Part shown: positions 28,359 to 38,958 of the stretch, piece after piece
Layout: the number at the start of each line of letters is the position of its first letter
Numbering within the stretch: the first letter of the stretch is position 1
NCBI RefSeq assembly: GCF_000276665.1
Contig: NW_004955426.1
Coordinates: 734,919-798,918, forward strand
Length of the DNA: 64,000 nt
DNA from: Chinchilla lanigera
Lineage: Eukaryota; Chordata; Mammalia; Rodentia; Chinchillidae
Direction of reading: 5' to 3'
Translations under genes and position numbers: made by a program
Notes under the pieces: generated by a model
What the model was told of the DNA's origin: nothing
What the model saw: only the letters and a program-made list of their open reading frames with translations
The model's database searches: none

Positions 28359-28525
28359 GAGGAATGTGCACACCTGTAGTCCCTGTACTCTGGGAGGCTG
28401 AGTCAAGAGGATCATAAGTTCCAGCCCAGCCTGGGCAATTTAGTAAGAGCCTGTCTCAAGAAAAAAAAATGGCTGAGGTGTGGAGGCCCTGAGTTCAATC
28501 TCTAGTACCTCAAAAAACAAAAAAG
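28359..28525 (+). mobile_element. B1-ID composite SINE
   Basis: The B1 part has 'gcacacctgtagtccctgta', CTGGGAGGCTGAG and CCAGCCTGGGCAA. A poly(A) linker follows, then an ID-like 3' half ('ggccctgagttcaatctcta' and gtacctcaaaaaac). The ID half has lost most of its tRNA-like 5' portion. Confidence 0.75.
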
Positions 28526-28621
28526 TCTAGATTATCATTCATCTTTATTTTAAAAAGTTAAAAAAAAAACCCTTTTCCTCCTTGTAAAACTATTCCTCAA
28601 ATATTTTACAAAACACTGGGC

Positions 28622-28766
28622 TAGGCTGGGCATGGTAGCACACACCTATAATCCCATAGCACTTGGGAGGCTGAGGCAGGAGGTTTTCAGTGAGTTCAAA
28701 GCCAGCCTGGACTACAGAGAGACCCTGCAGATTGTCACAAACAAGCAATCAAACAAATGAACAAAC
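28622..28766 (+). mobile_element. B1 SINE
   Basis: It begins GGCTGGGCATGGTAGCACAC and contains AATCCCATAGCACTTGGGAG, GGCTGAGGCAGGAGG and AGCCAGCCTGGACTACAGAG, ending in a CAAACAAA-type tail. This is a monomeric 7SL-derived rodent B1 with a 2-3 base insertion in the 'AATCCCAGCACTT' stretch. Confidence 0.85.
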
Positions 28767-29745
28767 ACACATACACTAGGCTGGCATCTAAAGAAATTTT
28801 TCTGCATATTTATCTGGAATTCAAACCCCGATGGACAGGGAGAATTGTCGGTTTTGGCCCTTTCCCAGTCAGATCCTAGGTCCCGGGTCAGCACCATCCT
28901 TAGTGGCCGGTTGTATGAGTACAGTGTCCAGGGACACCTGGACCTGTGGCCTCAGTGCCAGGAAAGGTCACTGGATGTATGAGTGTGCTCAGAATGTGGC
29001 TGGATGTGTCCAGCCATTGTGTCCAGGGGAAGGTATACATGGGACCATGTGTGACCACCCACAGTGTCTGGGGACATGGGAAATCCACTGGGTAGAATGG
29101 GGGGGCGGCAGCCGAATGGCAGCTCTCCCTTTCCGGGGTGGTGATGGATTCACCAGGCACAGGTAAGGCTGTTGTGACGCCTGGGTGAGGCAGCTTCCCG
29201 TCAGCCTCAGTTCAAGGCAGTGGAGCCCCCTGCAGCTGCTCCAGGGCAAGCTTACTGCTTGGTGTTGAACAAGGCTCGCTCTCCTGCCGCAGGGCTCTGA
29301 ATTGATTCAAATCACCCCCCACAGCCAAAGTTCTGATGCGATCCTGTCGAAGGGCTGTGAAACCCCAGGCTGCTACCCCACCTCCAGGGGTGAACTTGAG
29401 ACTGCGTAACTAAGCATTTCAAAACCTGCTGCGAATCACCTGCTGGGTTTCCTTATCCACTTCTCTGGTCACCTCCACCCCTGGCGTGGCAGCCAGAAAC
29501 ACACGTGAGTCCACATACCGCGGAGTTGGCACCTGGCTCTAGCTACGCTCTAAGAGCTGGGATGTCAGAGCTCCTTGGTGCTTGGATGGCTTTTTTCATA
29601 TTTTGAAATTTCCTATCTTGGCTCAGCTGCAAGACACTGGGGAAGTTATTTAACTTCCACCATCTCAGCTGTGAAATTCCTGCAGGAAGACTGCAGGCGT
29701 CTTCGTGATTGCACCTCGTGCTGAGAAAGCGGGGCCCTGCGTCTA

Positions 29746-30216
<471 letters not shown>

Positions 30217-30534
30217 TTACTCTCTAACTGTCTGTCACTGTGGATTGAAATTAACTTGGGAGAGGGGAGGAACTACACAGTGGTCCCACACATCCACGTA
30301 TAGTCAGTGCCTGCGCTGGGTTTGCAGGTCCGAAGCACGAGGAGCACAGTACTACGTTTTGTGAGCGCCAGCGGGTGATACTCACGTGTGCCATCTACCG
30401 GGGCATTTTCTAGGTGTAAAATGTTGCAAGCCAGCAATGTCCCAGGAAAGTGGAGGGTGTGGTCACTGGGCCCAGAAGTGGCCACACTTAGCAAAGGGAA
30501 TAAACAGTGGCTAACGGGGCGTGTTATAGGGCTG

Positions 30535-30660
30535 GGCACCTAAGCCTCTGACTCTTAGCCATGTGACTCTGGATGGTGCATTTGGCATTGCTAGGACTCA
30601 GGCTCCTTTTCTGTACACGGGTCAGTAGGACCCCATCCCTCTGCATGGATCCGGGTTGGG
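30535..30660 (+). mobile_element. Possible MIR fragment
   Basis: Weak resemblance to the MIR centre: AGCCATGTGACTCTGG, then 'aggctccttttctgtacacg', compared with 'ctgtgtgaccttggg…tcagtttcctcatctgtaaa'. Confidence 0.4.
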
Positions 30661-30684
30661 GGTTAATATGTGTGCACGCGGTGG

Positions 30685-31160
30685 GCAGAATAATACTCCC
30701 AACCTGTCCGCATCCTAATGTCTAAAACCTGGGAATGACTGAGGCTGTATTGGAAGGGGAGATTAAGGTTGCTAACTGACTGATTCTCAGGTGGGGAAAT
30801 GATCTGGATTACCCAGGAGACCTGTGCAATTACAAAGGTCCTGCCAGGGACAGAGGGGAGCAGAAGTCAGGGTCAGGATGTGGGACGATGTCAGCAGCCA
30901 CTGCTAGCTCTGACGACTGTGGAAGAAGCCACAAGCCGAGGAATGTGGGGCCTCTAGAAGCTGGTATGGGGAAGAAAATGGATTCTCCTCTGGAGTCTCC
31001 AGAAGGAACCAGCTCTGATAACATTTTGATTTTAGCCCAACAAGAACAATTTTGGATTGCTGCTCTCTAGAACTGTAAGACAATAAATGTTTTCTTTTTT
31101 TAAATAGCCCAGTTTGTGGTCATTTGTTACAGCAGCAACAGGAAACTAATGCATCATAAC
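30685..31160 (+). mobile_element. ERVL-MaLR/MER-type LTR-like repeat
   Basis: It has the well-known ending 'ctagaactgtaagacaataa', then a T-run, 'cagtttgtggtcatttgtta' and CAGCAGCAACAGGAAACTAATG. Upstream parts (CACAAGCCGAGGAATGTGG, GGCCTCTAGAAGCTGG) fit the same family. There is an AATAAA near 31081. It is non-coding and heavily diverged; I am not certain of the subfamily. A related copy is at 46690-47215. Confidence 0.6.
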
Positions 31161-31224
31161 AGTACTGAGAAGAAAACCTAGAATGTAGAAAATGCTATGG
31201 CAGGGTCAGTACCATTAGTAATGT

Positions 31225-31450
31225 TGGGTGACAGCACAGTTTATAGGTCCAGGCATGTGACTTTGAGCCAGTGGGCGTGGCCGGGGTACCACTCCTGATT
31301 CTGCCAACTAATCAGCTGTGTATTCCTATGCAAAGTGCTGGCTGTCTCTGTGCTTCCCCTTTCTCCTTTGTATACAGGATGTGATGATAAAGTATCAGCT
31401 CCTTAGGCTACTGCGAGGTTGCATGAATTCCAGACACAGCTCTTGGAACA
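31225..31450 (+). mobile_element. MIR SINE
   Basis: A core of 'tgattctgccaactaatcag', CTGTGTATTCCTATGCAAAG and 'cttctctgtgctt'-type sequence, followed by GATGATAAAGTATCAGCTCC, resembles the MIR consensus in plus orientation. Confidence 0.5.
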
Positions 31451-31559
31451 GTATTCCTTGTCACCCTCTGAAGTGCAGTGTGGAATTCAGGAAACACCAG
31501 TTCTAATAACTTCTGGTTGCTGAAAGGAGGGGCCAAAATCAACCTGTAGCTTGCTGGAC

Positions 31560-31720
31560 GTATGTACTGCTGGAGCCCACCGTGCTCATGTGTTTCTTAT
31601 TACCTACGGCTGCCCTCCTGCTACAGTAACACAATTACATAACTGTGAGTTCAGTAGTTGTAGCTGCTGTATCACCTGCCAAGTGTGCACCATTGATCCC
31701 AAGACCTTGTGCAGAGGAAG
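31560..31720 (-). mobile_element. hAT-like non-autonomous DNA transposon relic
   Basis: The plus strand reads 'acctacggctgccctcctgc', TACAGTAACACAATTACATA and 'gagttcagtagttgtagctg'. This fits the reverse complement of the mammalian relic with 'gcaactactcaactctgccg…agcagccatagac'. It is the same family type as 42315-42510, in opposite orientation. Confidence 0.45.
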
Positions 31721-33724
31721 ACCAGAGCTGATGGTCTGGCCTTGATTCTTGAGCTGGCACCAGGAGAAGAGGGAAATAAAATGCCTAGTGTTTTAAAAGG
31801 GCAAAATGAGGGAGGGGAGGGACTCAAGGGAGCTAAGTTTCCTTTTCAGTATATCAACTTGGCCATCACCTTTAAAGACATCTGCATGGCCGCGAGCACT
31901 GAAGGCAGAGAGCATACTTCTACCCTGCAGGGGCCAGCAGCTCTCGTGACTCTGACTGCACGCTGGGCCTCTCTGCAGTCCAGGATCGCGCTGGAAGGGT
32001 GGGAGCCACAGGATCTAATCCCCGACCCACTTTTGTCTCCTGGCTGGAACCTGATAAAAGGCAGCCTGCGCCCTTACTTGACTATGGAGAGAGTGAGAGC
32101 GGGCTAGGAGAACCAGTGCTCAGGAGCCTCTGCCTTTCTTGTCAGATGTTCAAGGTCTCACAGGCTGCTGATCCCACAGGCTTTGAGTCAACTTGATTTT
32201 CTATTTCAAGCATCCCCTCAGCATCAAAAAGGGAACCCGGCATGAAAGCAGGTAAACACAGGACGAGGCGTGAAAGACAGAAAAGCCTCTCGCAGGAAGG
32301 AAAATGTTATGGCATAAGTCAGAGCGATTTTTAAATCGGCTCACAATGATTTTTCTTACATCAAAGATGTGGGAGAGTAAACTTCCTTCTCATCTCACTG
32401 CTCGTCTTCCCCGGGGGCTTCACCATTCTTTTGTTTAACAGACTTCTGGGGACTCAATCTGCAGTTTTGAGAAATGGTTTATAGTCTACGTACAGCAGGG
32501 GAGATGATGAGGGGAGGTGGGGAGGGGAGGAGGACGGTGCAGCTCCTGGGACTGAACTCGTGTCTCTCATTAAGCTTCCTGGAGCGTGGCAGTCTGGTGT
32601 GGTTTAGGTAGGTTACCAATTTAAGAGCTCTTCTCCAAAGGAATGGGAGAAAGAAAACACAAAAAGGACCCAGGATGCCAGCAGAAGGCTGGTGGCAGCT
32701 GGTGGCTTTGCTTATGACATCCATTCCTGTCAACAGCACTTTTAGCACTTCCTCTTGGTCACCAGGGTCATTTTGACTCCTTATTTTCTGTTAGAAAGGG
32801 CTAGTTTGGAAGTCGGCTGCAGAGTGCTCTACCCTATGTTACCCATTCAACCAACTTCCCCAATTACAGGAGCAGAGTCGAGCGCTTGCACGGAAGCCAG
32901 GCTCTTTTATTCATTAACTTCCCTGGCCTTAAAGAGAGCAGGTACTTATTTTTTTCCCTCTAACTTGTCACTGTGAAAACTCAGAAGCGCTTAAGCAGAG
33001 GGCTGAGTGGAAAATTATGGCACAATCACCACACCTTAACACTCAACCGCACCGTCCAGCCAGCGACGCACTGCTCAGTAACTGACTACTTCCGGCCCTT
33101 ACAACGGCCTCGGCGCTCAGCCATTGCCGTTCTTCCAGCCACAGCACTGGTGTTACTGGGCTGGAGGTGGAGAGAACACTGTCACCGGCCACATCCAATG
33201 CCAGGTTCAGGGCTCTTCCTACTCAGCGTGGACATCCGGGTCTTTGGACTCCCAGGCCTGAAACTCCCAACCATTTCAGCTTCCTCTTTGGGGGAAAGCA
33301 TGGATTTAAAAAGTGATGGTCTCCACAGTCTTCTGAGAGCATTAAACATGTGACCAAGTGAGACATAAGGAAAACACACAAAAACAGATGTCTGTGCTTT
33401 GCTTCTCCCTGGTGCTCAAGCCAGGCTCCTGAAGATCACCTTCCCCTCCAGAGCCGGTGGCAGGGGACCGTGGCCTCTGCTCATGGCTGTGGACTTTCAC
33501 TGTCTTTTCCCCGGTGAGGTCCAGAGAACACTGCAGCTCTTTTGTATCCATCATGGTAAGAGGCTTGGCCTCCCCAAGCCTTGGTCTTTCACCACTGTGA
33601 GTATTCAGATGCTCAGTACTGTGGCTTCAGTCCATCTCCTCTGGTAGCTGTTTTTAAAGTCATTTGTCTGTCACGCTAACAGGCCTCTGTAAATACCCAA
33701 GACATTTTTTTTTTTTTTTTTTTT

Positions 33725-33824
33725 NNNNNNNNNNNNNNNNNNNNNNNNNNNNNNNNNNNNNNNNNNNNNNNNNNNNNNNNNNNNNNNNNNNNNNNNNNNN
33801 NNNNNNNNNNNNNNNNNNNNNNNN
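33725..33824. other. Assembly gap (100 N)
   Basis: Exactly 100 N bases, a conventional gap placeholder, so the true missing length is unknown. It follows a T homopolymer, which probably caused the break. Any open frame running through it is meaningless. Confidence 0.98.
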
Positions 33825-33903
33825 GAGTCTTGGGCAGCTCACTGGGGCCCCCTTTCGGTTCTACTCTTCGACCGAAGCTTTCATTCCCCCAATAAATAAA
33901 TTC

Positions 33904-34000
33904 TTTTTTTTTTGGTTTTTCTCCGGTACCGGGAACCAAACTCACGACCTTGCGCTTGCCAGGCAGGCGCTTTTGCCGCTGAGCTAAATCCCCAGCCCCT
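33904..34000 (-). mobile_element. ID SINE (tRNA-Ala-derived)
   Basis: On the minus strand it starts GGGGCTGGGGATTTAGCTCA, followed by GCGGCAAAAGCGCCTGCC and GGCAAGCGCAAGGTCGTGAG, and ends with GGTACCGGAGAAAAACC and an A-run. Several CpGs are intact, which suggests a relatively young copy. The 3' variant GGTTCCCGGTACCGG is shared with the copy at 36083. Confidence 0.9.
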
Positions 34001-34599
34001 CCCAAGACATTTTGACTGGTCACTGCTTTAGGGATTTAATTTTCCTGTCAATGATATTAAAAGGTCTAAAAGGTCTAAAATGGTCCGTAAGGAATTCCAC
34101 AAAACAGCACTGCTTAAGTCTTTATTACATTATATTCCATCTTTGAAATTAACAGCATAAGGGACGTGAATGGTGCAAAGCCGGCGAGCAGGAGTAGGAC
34201 GACAAGCCGTGTCCAGGACTGCAGCGAACCTGCGCTCGGATGACAGGAGTCCTGCATGGGGTCTTGGGTCCAAGGTTTTGGGGAGTAAGGCTTGGGCATT
34301 AGTAATTTTCTAAGTTTCTTGGTAACGGTAATGTGTGGGCTAAGTTGAAGAGTGCTAGGCTAACTCACCCACGAGGCCAATTAATAGCTAAGTGAATAGA
34401 ATCTTTCTTATGTGTTCTTTATCTGACGTTTCAACTACTGCACATTATGGCAGGTTCCCAATTGGTAGGTTTCAAAGCTCCAGCTACTGAGGCAAGATCT
34501 TAATCCAGATGCACAATGAGTTATTTTATCATTTTGGAAGGGTTGTAGAGCAGGGGGCTATAACGGGGTCTGTGCAGATGTCGTCACCCATGCTCCAGA

Positions 34600-34840
34600 G
34601 GAAATTCTGACACTTGGGGTTGCAAACCATGGGATCACAGGACTGGTCCACAATCGAGGCCAGTTTTATTCTCTGCAGGACATGTGGCCTTGTCTGGAGA
34701 CAATTTTCTTTGTTACAACTGGGATGGGTGAGGTGGGGATGCCACTGTGTCTGGTGCTACATGCTTGCTTAACACCCTACAATGCCTGGTCCCGTACCCT
34801 CAAGAACTATTCAGCCCCAAATATCAGTAAGGGTGGCTCC
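34600..34840 (+). mobile_element. hAT-like non-autonomous DNA transposon relic
   Basis: It contains 'ccttgtctggagacaatttt', GTTACAACTGGGATGGGTG, 'aacaccctacaatgcctgg' and GCCCCAAATATCAGTAAGG. These fit the mammalian relic reading 'atgtctggagacatttttggttgtcacaactggg…catcctacaatgc'. It belongs to the same family as 23680-23885. Confidence 0.6.
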
Positions 34841-35510
34841 TGAGAAGCACATTATTAAATTATCACTTTTATCACATGTACTACTTGAAAAGTTGGGGCG
34901 AGTCTGTGTTTGTGTCAGGATATGATGAAGTTATAGCTTTATGTTCTGCATGATCTGAAACTAACTTAAGACAACATAACCCAAATCCTGGAGAAGCCCA
35001 TTCCATTTTTGGCTTGTGAAGTAAAGCAGTAAATACATCCTGATGATCTATGATGTTGGCAGCTTCATTAATTTTGTGTTTTGAGCTTTTAAAAATATTT
35101 TTGATAGGATTTTAAAATGGCACATAATATATGTTTTTTCCTAAGCAATTAACTTTTAGGAATATAGGATTATTCAAATCTCAGATAGTTTTAATATCCT
35201 TTTTCTTTAAGAGTGGATATCATAAAATAAAACCAAGAGCAGTGGGTAACATGGTGTGCAAGCATTTATGCCTCCATCTGGAGCATCTGTAGTTTTTACT
35301 TATTGGTAGTAAAGAGCTGGGATGCAGTTTGTTCTAAGCCTATAAGGAGAAGTCGCATGTGAACAATGTTAGGGTCACATAAGCAAACCAAGGCAGAGCT
35401 CAGCGTGGAGCATGAAGTGCTATATTAGCTCTCCATCACTGTTAGCTGCTCATCCGGCCCCAAGGTGTCTTTATTCTCTATGAAGCTTAATCTATGCAAG
35501 TCCTACCAAC

Positions 35511-35628
35511 CTTGCTATCGATCTCACTGCTCCCCAGCGCAGACTGAATCACATACAGCAAGGCGTCCGTGAGTCCGTCACATTCCCGCATCCTTCTGCG
35601 GGCCTCCTCTCCGGCTGAACTCACATTC
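35511..35628 (-). CDS. CTNND2: CTNND2 coding exon, 118 bp (ARM repeats)
   Basis: This is the most 5' exon in the window. On the minus strand the acceptor TTTTGCAG ends at 35629 and the exon opens with one G that completes a codon begun in the previous exon. The next 39 codons begin [18 protein letters not shown] and finish LGSSEIDSK. The donor is AAG|GTTGGT with its GT at 35510-35509, so the exon ends in phase 0. The peptide belongs to the armadillo domain of delta-catenin, where stacked helices form the groove that binds cadherin tails. The [10 protein letters not shown] stretch is typical of p120-family ARM repeats. The exon is too short to stand out as an open reading frame and was identified by protein similarity and splice sites. 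The preceding exon is not in the window, so the upstream intron is over 28 kb. Confidence 0.95.
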
Positions 35629-35810
35629 CTGCAAAACAAAGAACATGTCAGCAACCCTCACAGAGGTCACCAAGGGAACATTCTGATAGTGTTAAAGAAA
35701 ACACTTTTTCCCTTTGTAGAATGTTTATCCAAAGTATAGACTGAATGAGTAGAGATGGCTTCAACAAATGCATCCTGAATAGAGTAAAAGACAGATATCT
35801 GCATGTAACT

Positions 35811-35957
35811 TGTTTTTTTGAGACAGGGTCTCACTTTGCAGTCCAGGCCAGCCTTGAGCTTACTTTGTAGCCCAGGCTGGTCTCAAACTTGTGATGATCC
35901 TCCTGCCTCAGCCTCCCGAGTGCTGGGATTACAGGTGTGCGCCACCATTCCAGGCTG
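35811..35957 (-). mobile_element. B1 SINE
   Basis: The plus strand reads TTTTTTTGAGACAGGGTCTC, AGCCCAGGCTGGTCTCAAAC, CCTCAGCCTCCCGAGTGCTG and GGATTACAGGTGTGCGCCAC. This is a B1 in reverse orientation with the internal 7SL-derived duplication. Possible short target repeats (CATGTAA) lie at both sides. Confidence 0.9.
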
Positions 35958-36007
35958 TACATGTAATTCATGAATCAGAGACTGCAGAATTCCTAGCATG
36001 ATCTTTC

Positions 36008-36230
36008 AGAGTCCTGTGATTGCTGAGAATGGGACGCTTTCAGAAAGTCTTCAAGGTTTACATCATTAAAACAGGAATCATAGGGGCTGGGGATTTAGCT
36101 CAGCAGCAAAGAGCCTGCTTGGCAAGCGCAAGGTTGTGAGTTTGGTTCCCGGTACCGGAGAAAAACCAAAAAAAAAAAACAACAAAACAGGAATCATAAG
36201 CTTTTTGATTCAAAGGGTTCTTCTTAGAGA
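36008..36230 (+). repeat. Local direct duplication, copy 1 (contains an ID insertion)
   Basis: It starts AGAGTCCTGTGATTGCTGAG and ends near 'gttcttcttagaga'. Apart from the ID inserted after position 36082, it matches 36609-36717 with about ten differences over roughly 110 bp. The copies are about 600 bp apart. Confidence 0.85.
36083..36183 (+). mobile_element. ID SINE (tRNA-Ala-derived)
   Basis: The body GGGGCTGGGGATTTAGCTCA…GCAAGCGCAAGGTTGTGAG ends in GGTACCGGAGAAAAACC and an A-rich tail. A 15-bp target-site duplication AAAACAGGAATCATA flanks it (36068-36082 and 36184-36198). It shares the 3' variant GGTTCCCGGTACCGG with the copy at 33904-34000. Confidence 0.92.
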
Positions 36231-36310
36231 AAGGGTTCTTCTTTGAAACAGTCCAAAGACAGAGTTTTCAACTAACTGAAATATCTAGATATCTAAAATA
36301 CATATTTCTA

Positions 36311-36380
36311 TTATCTCTATCTCTATCATCTCTATCTCTATCATCTCTATCATCTCATCTTTATCATCTCTATCTCTATA
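36311..36380 (+). repeat. (TCTATC)/(ATCTCT) microsatellite
   Basis: An imperfect array of ATCTCT, TCTATC and ATC units. It is directly visible and probably length-variable. Confidence 0.85.
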
Positions 36381-36608
36381 TATTCTGCCTTGGTCCAACT
36401 AGAAGTAGACTTCTAGGAATTTACTCTAAAGACATAGGGTTCCTGTCACAATTTAGCCACTGGGGTATTGTCATGGCATGTATCTAGATGTTACTGGAAA
36501 GCCTCATGCAGTTATAGGTGGGGCTTTCTGGAGGTGGCTGTATCTAGGGTGTGTGATGTTAAGATTTAGGGGGTGATGCTGGGATCAAAGGTGCATGATT
36601 ACTAAATT

Positions 36609-36717
36609 AGAGTCCTGTGATTGCTGAGAACGGGACACTTTCAGAAAGTCTTCAAGGTTCACATCATTTACAATGGGAATCATAAGCTTTTTGATTCAAA
36701 ACGTTCTTCTTAGAGAA
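36609..36717 (+). repeat. Local direct duplication, copy 2 (no insertion)
   Basis: It matches copy 1 at 36008-36230 but without the ID. Here the sequence runs GGGAATCATAAGCTTTTTGA with no interruption, which represents the pre-insertion state of the locus. Confidence 0.85.
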
Positions 36718-36754
36718 CTCTTGAATTGGTTTAGCGTAATCCTGGGTGTGAATA

Positions 36755-37080
36755 ATGGGAAGACCCACCCTCTGTGTGGGTGTGGGTGTGGCTGTGGGTG
36801 GCACCACTCAAAAGGTGGGTAGCCTGGGAAGGATAAAAGGGAAAGGCTGTCTGCTGCCGCCACCTCCTGCTGCTGTTTGCTGCTTTGCTGCCTTTTGCCT
36901 GCCCTGCAATGCCATGAACTGTTTTACTTCTGTGCTGCTCCTTTTCCATGCCAACTTCTTGGAGCCAGGCAACTATGGACTGAACCTCTACAAACTCTGA
37001 GCCAAAATAAAGCTTTTCTCCTTTAACATTTGGTGTCGAGTACTTTGTCTCATCAGTGAGAAAAGTCAGTAAGACAGGTG
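36755..37080 (+). mobile_element. Rodent MaLR-like LTR, 3' part
   Basis: The ending 'ctgagccaaaataaagcttt', then TCTCCTTTAACATTTGG and 'tcatcagtgagaaaagtcag', resembles the end of rodent ERVL-MaLR LTRs ('gagccaaaataaacctttcc…caatgagaaaagtaac'). There is an AATAAA at 37006-37011. The 5' boundary is unclear and may lie before copy 2 of the local duplication. Confidence 0.5.
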
Positions 37081-37438
37081 TCAATGGCATCTCTTATGGG
37101 ATGGAATTGGTTTAAACTCTTCTCTGTGCCATACATCTGAGATAAGGCTAACAGAGGGAACACTGGGACACCTAGCCATGAAAGAGCTTCCAGGCCTCCC
37201 AAAACACACAAGATGTCCTTGTTGGTGGTGATTCTTTGGCTTGCTGCTAATTACTCTATTACTTGAAAGTATGTTTTCCTCTTTTATCCATGGTTAGGGT
37301 TTGGCTTCAGCAGAGAATTTCTTCAACGGCTATGGACAACACAGAAGGGATACTGGAGAAGGTGCTTAATGGAAGTTACAAAAAGCCTGGAAGAACTTAG
37401 AGACCTTGGAGGAGATGATGCTGAGTATTACTTAGGTA

Positions 37439-37585
37439 GGGCATTGGTTCTCAAAGTTTAGGAGCCTCCGAGTGACCTGGGGTTCTGGTAAGACATAGAG
37501 TGTTCGACTCCATCCTGGAGTCTGACTCAGAAAGTCTGGGTTGTAATTTTCATCACCTTGATGACTCACAAATTGAGAATGAAGC
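37439..37585 (+). mobile_element. MER5-type hAT MITE
   Basis: It starts 'gcattggttctcaaagttta', contains 'gagtgacctggggttctggt' and 'tgactcagaaagtctgggtt', and fits the MER5 consensus ('cagtggttctcaaagtgtgg…ctgaatcagaaactctgggg'). The right terminal repeat is not clearly preserved. Confidence 0.65.
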
Positions 37586-37855
37586 TCTTGCCCTATGGGG
37601 AGGGTTTGGCTGAGGCAAGGATATGCTCTTTGCTGAAGCTGGGAGGCCATGGAGCAGATCCCAAGAATCTGTGAACTTCAGAAGTGGCTGGAGAAACAGA
37701 ACAGAATGGATCTCCAAGCCATCGCTGTAAGTGACAAAGGTATTTTTTTCCATTTCATTTTCACAACAGCTTCTGCTGTGTGCTTAATTCTATTTCACTG
37801 ATGAAGGAGCTGTGCCTTACAGAGGCTTTCTGGGGCCACAGGACAGAGAGTAGGA

Positions 37856-37895
37856 GAAACCCAGGCCCATACAGCAAAACCCAGGCCCATACAGG
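37856..37895 (+). repeat. Two-copy tandem repeat of about 20 bp
   Basis: The unit AAACCCAGGCCCATACAG occurs twice in tandem with a 2-base spacer. This is a small recent slippage or duplication event. Confidence 0.8.
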
Positions 37896-38913
37896 GGCAA
37901 AGGGCAGGGGCTTCAGGCCCTTTTTGTTATGGATTTTGGGGAAATTAAAATACAATAAAGTAGGCCTAATACTAAAAGGCTACTGAACATAAGTATTTCC
38001 TTGGATATCTAAAAAGTTTCATACGCTGTGTTAAAAGAGGATCTATCAGTATTTTCATGTAATACTAGGAAAGGTTATTCAATTTAAATTAGGATTTTTG
38101 GCATTTGCTGATCTTAAAATATAAGCAAAACTCATTTAGTTCCTCAGATAATGTACCTAGGCAAATATTTACTGAATTTTTAACATAAAATTTTATAAAT
38201 TCCGTCTTGTGGCAACCTTTGTGTAGGAAACCTTTGTTTCTGATCCCTGGTGGGGATGGGGTGGGAGGAGGAACGAACTTTCTGTTACAAAAAGGCTGGT
38301 AAGAGGCATCATAGTATTTAAACTCAGAAGGCTGGCCCTGAGAAAAGAGGTTTTTAGAGCATTTCCTCTTGAAGTGATTTAGATTAGGTTGAGCTTTGAT
38401 GCTGACAGAGTAAGTTTGTCCAAAATTCCAGTCAGACTTTCCCAGCCAGAGAATATCGCATGGCAATGCATGAGTAGGTGTAAATCTTGGTAGTTTGGTG
38501 GGGTAGTTTTTCTGATTGAATTATGGAATTCAGATTTAAAAGCATGCTCAGGAAAGTGCCTAGACACTTGAGTCTGAAATATCTTCTACCCCTCGCCTGG
38601 TCTGGTGAGCTCAGCCTTTCCTTTGAGCATCCTTCCGACAGGGACAGGCTGCCTCCTGCTTCACAAATAGGCTTCATAATGATCAGCACTAATTTCACTG
38701 ATGATCGATACATGTGCAGACCAACCCAGAGGAAAGAACAGGAATGAGCAACTTCATCAACATTAGCTCTGTCAGTGTTAATTCCGGCATTTTTCTTTAC
38801 TATTCAATTCTCCTCCAAAAGTTAAATGCTATTAATTGGCTACCATATTAAATGTGAAAGATATTGAGAAACATGGAAGATTAATTAGTTAAGACTCAGC
38901 AGAGACAGGGCTA

Positions 38914-38914
<1 letters not shown>

Positions 38915-38956
<42 letters not shown>
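38915..38956 (+). repeat. (CA)n microsatellite
   Basis: About 21 uninterrupted CA dinucleotides. Repeats of this length are usually polymorphic. Confidence 0.97.

Positions 38957-38958
<2 letters not shown>

Larger units (their letters stand above)
33696..34013 (-). mobile_element. Retroposed ID insertion with extra 3' sequence and assembly gap
   Basis: The 13-bp direct repeat CCCAAGACATTTT flanks the insertion (33696-33708 and 34001-34013). Reading the minus strand from 34000: an ID body (to about 33915), an A-rich stretch, about 80 bp of non-ID sequence (33825-33903), an assembly gap, then a poly(A) tail adjoining the left repeat. The target-site duplication and terminal poly(A) show LINE-type retroposition. 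The extra segment is unusual for an ID insertion and may be a 3' transduction. Confidence 0.65.

Noticed and set aside
33664..34023. Open frames running through the N gap
   Set aside because: The frames exist only because N codons are read as X; there is no real coding evidence.
36311..36380. Regularly spaced repeats that might suggest a CRISPR-like array
   Set aside because: The units are 3-6 bases with no spacers; this is a simple microsatellite in a mammalian intron.
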